Source: Zygnema cylindricum
Lineage: Eukaryota > Streptophyta > Zygnematophyceae > Zygnematales > Zygnemataceae
Direction of reading: 5' to 3'
Length of the DNA stretch: 64,000 nucleotides
Assembly: GCA_037447655.1 (NCBI GenBank)
Contig: JBBHKE010001180.1
Location: 69,925 to 133,924, forward strand
Below the pieces are notes generated by a model, which saw only the letters and a list, made by a program, of their open reading frames with translations, ran no database searches and had not been told where the DNA came from. Positions 55,547 through 64,000 of this stretch are shown here, piece by piece; the stretch's first letter is position 1; every line of letters begins with the position of its first letter. A program made the translations under genes and the position numbers.

Positions 55547-56414
55547 TGACCCACAGAATGAGCAGCCTATGTAAAGCCTCTAGGATAATATTTGCCCCTT
55601 CTACTTTCCCGCTGAATAAGCGCCGCCCAGGCACACAAATATTCTGACCACTCTCACCCTTGTGAGGACAAGACTCCCCTGAGTAAACGCAAAAAGAATC
55701 ACTGAATTTGCTCACCCGAGCAGTAAGTTATGGCTGGTCAAAGATGACCTTTATAGTTACAAGCTCTCTTAGAGAGAGAGGTACCTAAATATTACTAAGT
55801 CTCGGTCTGCCTACTCACGACTACCTACTATTAAACCCTAGTCCAATAGGAACACTATAAAGTACAAGAAGGTACAATGGGCGATGTACTTATTGTACAA
55901 CCATTGTACAACAAGGTCTACAAGGTGAGACCTGTCATATCGGAAGCCATGGTTCCTCCTCCCATCTTCTCCGGTATCAAATAATGTGGCGCCACGTGGC
56001 ACCGCGTGACGCTATATCCGTATGCCGCCAAAAAGCTCACTTCGCGTGGCGGCTATAATGCCGGCCGTCCGATCAAAACATATTTTACACGGTTCAGATT
56101 CGCGTACATGCAGAAATTGCTCCTTTTGGTTAGTCTGCTGTTAATTAGCTGTTTCGTTAGTATTTATATATTTATGAAACCCATTGTGGATCATTTCATA
56201 ACGCCTTAATGGTTAAGGCGTTAGGCTATAAAGGGTCTAGAGGTCACAGGTTCAAATCTAAACCTAGGCATCATTTTATCCAAAATACCCTTATCTGCAA
56301 AAACTGCCACTTTCTAAATATGGCGGCAGCCATGGCGCGCCTTTGATCCTCACTCTCTTTCTTTAAAACAAAACTAAAATAGGGAAGTGAACTATTAATT
56401 ACCTCTTTTCAACA
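55527..56414 (-). repeat. Copia-B 5' LTR
   Basis: 888 bp direct repeat of 50211-51101; differs by scattered substitutions and small indels, for example GAGTCAAACGC against GAGTAAACGC. Confidence 0.92.
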
Positions 56415-57100
56415 AGTACTATATCCACCTTAAGTCCGGCAAGTCCTACACACGGTTAACTATGTTCTCGCACTCATCGGGTAACTTCATCAGTAGACAA
56501 TTAACCATTTCTTTTTCACTAATCTATTTAGCACTCTCTAGCTCCATGAAAAGTGTTGCAAGCTCATTGCAAAAATCCAACATCTTCCCCCTTTTCTATA
56601 CATACTCCTTAACTTTCTGATCAGCCAACTGTTGTTGCTGAATCGTACCACTTCGGTACATCTCTATGAGAGCCATCCAAAGATGTGATGCCCTTTCTTT
56701 TTACAAATGAGGACATACAAGTCTTTGAGTAAGATGGCGGATGATGAAGTGCTGTGCCGTCATATTGTTGAAGTCCCAGGTGTCAGCATCATTCTCCTCG
56801 TTCCTCCGAATAGGTGACATGAATGCCGAACCAGTTGTTATTTGTGTGGTCGTCTCTTTGTCCTTTCCTTTGTCCACCACCTCTCCTTCCTATGTCTCCT
56901 CCATTGAAGATGGATATGCATCTCTAGTGAATCTGCCTCCAGCAAACCCTTGAGTTATCCGAAGACTGGATGGACGCCTCACCCGTCCACTCACTATTCC
57001 CCAAAATCGTTTCTCACATAGAGCATCTGTCATCATACTTTCCCAGTATATGAAGCCAGCTTCATTGAATATGGGCACCCTAGATGGTGGGCCTATAACG
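56415..57100 (-). pseudogene. Copia-A gag N-terminal part
   Basis: Starts with HVIGPPSRVPIFNEAGFIYW, homologous to copia-B MGPPSRVPIFDGSDFLYW, and runs with stops through a gag segment to the copia-B insertion point. A degenerate primer site (GTTATAGGCCCACC) precedes it. Confidence 0.8.
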
Positions 57101-58153
57101 TGCAACTCTGAGACCTCCATAGGACCTCAGAGTAAGCAGCTCACACAAAGCCTGTAAGATAACCGTAACCCCTTTGTCTTTCAGCACGAATAACCGCCAC
57201 CCAGGCAAACAAAAACTATGACCACATTCACCCTTGTGAAGGGAAGACTCCCGTGATTTGATCGCAAAAAGAATCTCTGAATTTGCTCCCCTGAGTAGTA
57301 AGTTATGGAGGGTGAAAGTTGACCTTTTGTATAGAAGCTCTCTAGGAGAGAGGGTTCTATCTACCAATTTTTCTAAGTCCTATCTCTCTCTAAAACTCTA
57401 TCTACTGGTGAACGGCAACAATCATATTCCACTGCTGTACACAAAAGTATAGTTGCCGATGTACTTTATGTACGGATATAATACGACATGGCCTGAATGT
57501 CGACACATGTCATATCCGGATTCGGTCCCGTAATCCCTGGAGATGCCGCGATCCAACGTAATCGTGTCACGTGTCATCCGATGTGGCGATGACCACAAAC
57601 CGTCGACAATCTCTTCCGCGATCTCGACTTTCTTTTGGTCGTCCGATTGAATGCAGATTTCAATCGTAGCCATCATAAATGCTTGTGCGGTATTTGTTTC
57701 GTTAAAGAAACAAAATGCGCGGTACTCGTTTCTTATCTTTACCGAAATCCGTACGTTTACATAACTAGATCTATGTATCTGTAAACATCCGCCGTTAAAT
57801 GACTTTTCCTAAGTGGAAACATTTAAATAAATATCAAACCGTATACTACGTATCTTAATGTCTAGACTTAACGGATAAGTCTACCAGCTACTGGCGTTTT
57901 GACGGTCGGTAGGTATCAGGATCAAATCCTGGTTCCGACATACTTCTTTTAGCAAATAAACCTACCTATCCGTATATCAACTAATTTATTTCCTGTAAAC
58001 CTCTGGATAGCCTAGGTAGCCATGGCTCTAGCTTCCTCTCCAACTTCTTAGTGACCGCAACAAGTGTGGGAGTTGGAGTTAGAAGTTAGAGGCAGATTGC
58101 CTGGGCTTTTTTTTGTATTCCAATATTAGACCTATAAAATAATAAAAGAACCA
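57101..58153 (-). repeat. Copia-A 5' LTR
   Basis: Begins TGCAACTCTGAGACCTCC (plus reading) next to the degenerate primer site and ends near ATAAAAGAACCA. It contains a tRNA-like segment on plus (about 57861-57942) with the B-box-like arm TCAGGATCAAATCCTGG. About 1.05 kb; right border approximate. Confidence 0.7.
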
Positions 58154-59045
58154 TCGATTTCTACAATCCCGACGGGGACAGACATTACAATGGTAGATTT
58201 ACCAAAATAGTTATTGACGGACACGGGATTTGAACCTGGTACTAGCCGTCCGTCAGAGCAGCATGTAGCCGATAGCCTAAGCTAATTAGACTAGTATAAA
58301 GGTTATTCGATATACGGTTTGATAATTAAATAAATTTGTACACGTAGGCTATTCATTTAACGGGATATTTGGACATAGAAACAGTTTGTAATGTTTGGCG
58401 TGCGCAATATTCGAAACGGATAACGCGCAATTTGTTTGGAAGACAAAACAAATATCGCGCATGTATTTATGACAGCTACGATTGAAATTCGGTTTAATCG
58501 GACGGCCGCGAAGCATGCTGAGATCGTCGAATAGTTTTTCGGCGGTTTACGGTCAATGTTACATCGAATGACAAGTGGCACAACCATATTGGAATAGGCA
58601 TCTTCGGGGATTACAGGAACGAATCCAAAAATGACATGTGTCGACTTGTTTGCCATGTCGTACAATGGTCGTACAGAAAGTACACCGACACCTGTACCTT
58701 TCCGTACGATACAGTATTATCATTGGTGGCGTACTTCAGTAAATAGAGTTTTAGAGAGAGATAGGACTTAGAAAAATTTGATAGATTGGACCCTCTCTCC
58801 CAGAGAGCTTCTGTACAAAAGATCAACTTTGAACGTTCATAGCTTACTGCTCGGGGAGCAAATTCACAGATTTTCTTTTTGATATCGACTCAGGGTAGTC
58901 TTGCCTTCATAGGGGTGAAGGTGGTCAAAGTTTTTGTCTGCCAAGGTAGTAGTTATTCTTGCTGAAACACAAATGGGTCAGGGTTATCCTAGAGGCTTCG
59001 TGTGAGCTGTCTACTCTGAGGACCTATGGAGGTCTCATAGTTGCA
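58154..59045 (+). repeat. Copia LTR, plus orientation, 5'-truncated, head-to-head with copia-A LTR
   Basis: Matches the LTRs at 59627-60676 and 61121-62306 and ends GGTCTCATAGTTGCA, the mirror image of the start of 57101-58153. A minus-strand tRNA-like segment has a near-canonical B box GGTTCAAATCCC (58225-58236) and A-box-like TTAGCTTAGGCTATCGG (58269-58285). Confidence 0.75.
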
Positions 59046-60952
59046 AATATTTGCCCATTTCACTTTCTCACTGAATACGTGCCATCCAGGCACACAACTA
59101 TTTTGACCAACATCTTCCCTTTGAGGACCCAACACCCTTGAGCCAAACGCAAAAAGAATCATTGAATTTGCTACTTTTGAGCAGTAAGTTATAGCTGGTC
59201 AAAGATGACATTTATAACTACAAGCTCTCTTAGAGAGAGGTACCTATATTTCACTAAGTCCTAGTCTATCTACTTAGTTCTACCTACTACTAAACCCTAG
59301 TCCAATAGGAACACTTTATAGTACAAAAAAAAGTACAATGGTCGATGTACTTTTTGTACGGCTATTATACGACATGGCCTTTAAAGTGACGCCTATCAAA
59401 TCAAGAGCCATGGTTTCTCCTCCCATCTTCCCTAGTATCTAATAATGTGGCGCCACGTGGCATCGCGTGACGCTATCTCCAAAGGCCGCCAAAAACTCAT
59501 TCTGAGTGGCGGCTGCAACGACGGCCGTTCGATCAATTAAATTTACATGGTTCGGATTCGCATCTGTGCATAAATTTTTTCACATATGCCTCTTCGTCAA
59601 ATTGGTATGTTTCAACCGACGTGTTATGTAGAAACTAATGGTTTTATTAGTATTTTCTAGGTCTGAAAAGAAATATAGAAGTCGAGGCAGTCTATCTCTA
59701 ACTTCTCTCTCCAACTCTCAAACTTGTCGCAGTCACTGAGAAATTGGAGAGGAAGCTAGAGCCATGGCTACCTTGGCTATCCTGGGGTTTACGGGGATTT
59801 TATATTAGGGTTTATTTATTTAATTAAAAGGTATGTGTCGGTGGCAGGATTTGATCCTTGTACCTACTGGCCGGCAGACATGAATTAGCCGGTAGCCTTC
59901 GCCGTTAAGTCTAGAGGTAGTGTTACATAGCATATAGTTTGATAGTTATTTAAATATGTATACGTGCGATAAACCATTTAACTGAAATGAATTACGGGAT
60001 ACATAGATCCAGTAATATATAAATGTACGACTTACGGTACGGACACAAATCAGTACCGCGCATTTGTTTCGTAAATGAAACAAATACCGCGCATGCATTT
60101 ATTACGGCTAAGATTAAAGCCGAATTTAATCGGACGGCCAGGATTAGCGCCGAGATCGCGGAGGAAGATTTCGGCGGTTTGTGGCCATCGCCACATCGGA
60201 TGACGCGTGGCGAAATTCCATTGGATTGTGGAATCTCCGGAGATTATGGCACCGAATCCGGATTTGACATGTGTCGACATTTTGGCGATGTCGTACAATG
60301 TCTGTACATAAAGTACACCGGCAGCTGTACTTTTGCGTACGGAACTCAATTATGATTGGTTCCGTACATCAGTAGATAGAGTCTGTGAGAGAGATAGGAC
60401 TTAGAAAAATTAGAAGATAGGACCCCCTCTCCCAGAGAGCTTCTATACAAAAGGTCAACTTTGACCCTCCATAACTTACTGCTCAGGGGAGCAAATTCAG
60501 AGATTCTTTTTGCTATCGACTCAGGGGAGTCTTGTCTTCACAAGGGTGAAGTTGGTCAGAGTTTTTGTCTGCCAGGGTGGTAGTTATTTTTGCTTAAACA
60601 CAAAGGGGTCAGGATTATCCTAGAGGCTTCTTCGAAGCTGTCCACTCTGAGGACTTATGGAGGTCTCAGAGTTTCATGTTAAACATTAAGTACTTATCAA
60701 ACCTCATAGGTGTAATGTTTTATCAACACTTTAATGGTTAAGGGACACGGCTATAATGAGCCCGCAGGTCGCAAGTTCAAATGTTGTATTGGGGTACCGA
60801 TTTTGGTAAAATGCTCTCAACTCCTTCTTAATATAATCCGCCACCTTCTAAATAAGGCGACATCCATGGCGTGTCTTTGATCCTCTCTCTCTCTCTCTCT
60901 CTTTAGAGTCTAACTAAAATAGAGAAGTGAACTATTAATTACCTTTGTTCAA
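59046..60952 (-). repeat. Copia-B-like LTR (E), split by a solo LTR
   Basis: 59046-59621 matches copia-B LTR from its AATATTTGCCC block onward, and 60682-60952 matches the remainder, ending ACTATTAATTACCTTTGTTCAA. The two halves are separated by the solo LTR at 59627-60676. The start is missing, cut by the neighbouring LTR. Confidence 0.75.
59627..60676 (+). repeat. Solo copia LTR inserted in LTR E
   Basis: 1050 bp from TGTAGAAACTAATGG to CTCAGAGTTTCA, flanked by the 5-bp duplication TGTTA (59622-59626 and 60677-60681). Product of LTR-LTR recombination. Similar to 61121-62306. Confidence 0.85.
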
Positions 60953-61120
60953 GAGTAAATGTTGACAAGAGCCTCCCATAACTCGTCTGCCTTGTCCACA
61001 TAAAGATGAAGTGTAGTAATTGTTTGATTGAGACATCCGAGAATAAAATGAGTCACCACAACGTTGTTGAAATCCCGAATTTCAGTATCATTTGCCGCGG
61101 TTTTCTGAACATCTGCTACC
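60953..61120 (-). pseudogene. Copia gag fragment belonging to LTR E
   Basis: Matches the copia-A gag region at about 56640-56810 (for example TTGTTGAAATCCCGAATTTC against TTGTTGAAGTCCCAGGTGTC). Cut at the right by the copia-C LTR. Confidence 0.6.
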
Positions 61121-62306
61121 TGTTGATATTTGAGTATTTTCTAGGTCTTTATTAGGATAGAAAAAGCGCAGAGGCAATCTACCTCTGACTCCCTTCTCCA
61201 AGCCCCCACACTTGTTGTAGTCACTGAAGGCTGGAAAGGGAGCTAGAGCCATGGCTGCAAAAGCTCTCCAAAGAGACAGGTGTAGATAAATGGTAGGTTT
61301 ACTAAAATGAATATTGACGGATCTAGGAATTGATCTTAGAACATACCGTCCGTCAAGTTCTAATAGATGGTAGCTTTGTCCGTTAAGCCTAAGACTAGTG
61401 CTAGTACATATGGGGTTTGATATATATTTAAATAGTTAGAAGTACACTAGTTCATTTAACGAGAAATATAAACGTAGTATATAGTTACAGTTATATATTG
61501 TACAGAGTACAGTTTTATGTATTGTATGAAACAAAAATCGCAAATTTGTTTCGAACGCGAAACAAATACCGCGCGGTTATTTTCGACGGCTAAAAATATA
61601 GTCGGATTTGATCGGACGGCCACGATAGGCGTCGCGATCGCGGGATATGCACTTTTGGCGTTTTACGGCCATCGCCACGTCAAGTGACACGTGGCACGTC
61701 AAGAATGGATTGCGGCGACTTCGGAGATTACGGGAACAAATAGGGATATGACATGTGTCGACATTTCGGCCATATTGTACAATGGTCGTACAAAAAGTAA
61801 ACCGGCACCTGTACTTTTTTGTACGGTACAGTAAAGTGATTGGTGTCGTACGTCAAAAGATAGGGTCTTAGAGTGTGAATAGGACTTATAATTTTTTGGG
61901 TAGGAAGTCGCCTCTCCCATAGAGCATCTTGTATAAAAGCCAAACTTTGGCCAACAATAACTATCAATTTACTTAACCATTTTCAGCGATTCTTTTTGCT
62001 GCGGACTCACGAGAGTCCAAGCTACATAAGAGTGTAGTCGGTGAGAGTTTTGTCTTGCCAGGGTAGCTTTATTTCTAAGGGAAAGTCAAAGTGGGTGAAT
62101 GTGTCCAAAACTCATATTCTAACTTTGCATTCTTTGGTGGAACTGAGCACACAGAAAGTCTTGTTTCACACTGGTTAAGCTATAACGGGTTTTTGATTGT
62201 CAAGGGGTCAAACATTTGGATTTGTATTAGCTTGGAGTCGGCACTATCTAGATTAGCTTCTTTTGGATCTGCGATTTTTGTGTGTAATGGAGCACACAAA
62301 GTTTCA
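61121..62306 (+). repeat. Copia-C 5' LTR
   Basis: 1186 bp, related over its length to 58154-59045 and 59627-60676. The antisense tRNA-like segment is strongly decayed here. Confidence 0.75.
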
Positions 62307-64000
62307 TGTTATGGGACCACCATCTAGGTGGAACAAGCTTCACTTATTGGGGATTTATGATAGAGGGATTGCTTTTCGAGAAGCACTTATGGGGAATTGT
62401 TTCGGGACAAGTGAGGTGTCATCCACCGGGCTTTGGAGGAACTCACTATGGAGAATCATTTGGGGCTGCCGAGAAAATCAACCAGAGTTTAGATGCAAAG
62501 GAAGGTGAAGGGAAAATCATTGCCATGGAAGGGGAAAAATGGGAGAATGGAAAAGGAACATCGATGGTGAGGGGAGCTAAGCTCTCGATTATGGTTCCAC
62601 TTCTAAAGATTAAAACTGAAGAAAATGACAAAAATATATGGGAATACAAAATCACTATAGCAAATCATCTCATACTTAGAAACGTGTTTAATTCCATAGC
62701 TATCACTCTTATAAACTTAACGAATTCTTCAGAGATATGGGAATCACTAAGTCTGATTTATAAGAGTGAGACTGTTCAGAGGCAGCAATTAGTAAAACAA
62801 GAAATAGATGCCTATGTTTGTAAAGGCGATAGCATGATAGAGTTTTGCAATGATATTGCTGCGCTATATCTTGAGCTTGCTAGTGCGGGATATGTAGAAT
62901 CTGAGGAGAGGAAAATTAATACACTGCTCATGAAACTCCTCGATGAGTACGAAAAAAACATCATTTGTCGTATGCAGGCAATAGATGGCTCCTCGTGGAC
63001 TTGGAGCTTTACCATGGGGATAATTTTTGGGAGGGAAAGCACTTTCGAGCTTCGGAGGGGAATGGACAAGGTGAATGCATTTACAGCTGGTGGTGATTGG
63101 CGGAAGCGTGATGAGACGAACGGTGGTGACAAGCGGAAGCGTGATGAGAGGAAGAAAGACAAAGGTAAACCTTATTAGAACTTTGGTGGAAAGAGAGGGA
63201 GAGGAAAAGAATTGGGAGCTTTGAAAAAGGGGATTTCCTTCTTTTGTAGGGAACCGGGTCATTATATGGAGAAATGCCCTAGTTTAGAGGAACTTAGAAG
63301 TTGGAATGTGGATGAGGAGGAAGAAAGGGAAGAGGAGAAAGAGGATGAAGATTTTTTGGAGCTTTTTCACATTGGTAGAATGGAGAAGAGAGAAAAACAC
63401 ACAGAAATTCCAAGAAAGCAACACTGTGCTTTTAGAGGTATAAGGGAAGTGAAGAGAAAGAAGGCATTTAAGGGAGTTAGAAATAATGAGGGTAATCTTA
63501 TAGATATTTTGGAAACAAAAAACTGGTCGGAATGAGAAACTTCAACGGATTTCGAAGATAACGGAGAAGAGGAATATTTGATTAAAAGTTTAGGGGAGGA
63601 GAAATATTTATTGGGAATCAAAATAGAAAGTGATATTGGAAAGAATTCTATAAGAGAGAGTGAGGAAAGTTCAGAAAGTGGGATAACTATCTTGGATAGA
63701 AATATGAGTTCGAAAGATGTAGATTTAATGAAGAACTAAGTGGGGACTCTTGATTTAAAGATAAATTTCGGGGGTAATGGTTTTGACATCACTAATGGGA
63801 GTGATGTCATCTATGAAGGTGTACCCGTAAAAGGGTTAGCATCTGGGTGTGTGTTGAAGATTGGAGATGGGGTTGGCTCGTTGAATTGCAAGAGGGAAAT
63901 CGGATTTTGTGTGGATGGAAAAGATATGAGGTGGATAATATCTTTGCTCAGATTTATGAAAAGTGAGATGCTAAATAAAATGTATGATAAGCAAGATGGA
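62306..64000 (+). pseudogene. Copia-C gag and protease region, decayed
   Basis: 290 codons from 62306 carry FTYWGFMIEGLLFEKHLWGI and the gag core (LILRNVFNSIAITLINLTNS, ETVQRQQLVKQEIDAYVCKG), then a TAG at 63176. The frame resumes with a knuckle SFFCREPGHYMEKC whose first cysteine is serine, a second stop at 63533, and acidic or protease-flank sequence with ITNGSDVIYEGVPVKGLASG. Not functional as read. Confidence 0.8.

Larger units (their letters stand above)
50211..56414 (-). mobile_element. Copia-B, complete Ty1/copia element inserted in copia-A gag
   Basis: LTRs 50211-51101 and 55527-56414, both TG..CA (TGAAATTCTG to TTTCAACA in plus reading). Target duplication AGTAC at 50206-50210 and 56415-56419. 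Copia-A gag resumes on each side. Polypurine tract AAGGGGAG next to the left LTR and a half-tRNA primer site next to the right one. Confidence 0.92.
61121..64000 (+). mobile_element. Copia-C, plus strand, runs off the right edge
   Basis: 5' LTR 61121-62306 (TGTTGATATT to GTTTCA), then a primer site GTTATGGGACCACC with one mismatch to the half-tRNA site, then a decayed gag-protease frame. The 3' half lies outside the window. It inserted into the gag fragment of element E. Confidence 0.8.

Overview
The window looks like nuclear DNA of a land plant (or close streptophyte) whose sperm still swim. The genes are intron-rich and mostly plant-type: a SINAT-type RING ubiquitin ligase and a CPL3-like RNA polymerase II CTD phosphatase. 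A plant telo-box (CCCTAAA type) lies near one promoter, and Ty1/copia and chromodomain Ty3/gypsy elements fill the right third. A SPAG6/PF16 gene, encoding an axonemal central-pair armadillo protein, sits at the left edge, which argues against a flowering plant or conifer. A bryophyte, lycophyte, fern, cycad or ginkgo all fit; the sequence alone does not decide. There is no sign of bacterial, organellar or viral genome content.

Layout. 1-8945 (minus): six exons of SPAG6/PF16, with the 3' part of the gene off the left edge. 8946-15592: intergenic DNA packed with small inverted-repeat transposons, including a local segmental duplication whose second copy supplies empty sites for two insertions. 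15593-19295 (minus): complete four-exon SINAT E3 ligase. 19296-23718: intergenic with one inverted-repeat element and a dispersed repeat. 23719-32517 (minus): CPL3-like phosphatase, at least twelve exons. 32518-36064: nested miniature transposons. 36065-41094: intergenic repeats and a 10-base assembly gap. 41095 to the right edge: an onion of LTR retrotransposons. Copia-A (minus) was split by a rearranged gypsy chromovirus (43530-49639) and by a complete copia-B (50211-56414). It is followed by several LTR remnants in both orientations and by copia-C (plus), which runs off the right edge.

Three patterns stand out. First, the gypsy insertion is flanked by a 5-bp target duplication but ends in two inverted copies of the same LTR terminus. 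It has lost reverse transcriptase and RNase H in frame, and carries the start of the lost segment outside its 3' LTR. Second, in all three host genes short segments spanning an exon-intron junction have been tandemly duplicated into the neighbouring intron. Third, the copia family has a primer-binding site matching the anticodon arm of initiator tRNA-Met (half-tRNA priming), and tRNA-like segments lie antisense inside its LTRs.

All exon borders and domain calls were read by eye from the sequence and known families; no alignment or folding program was run.
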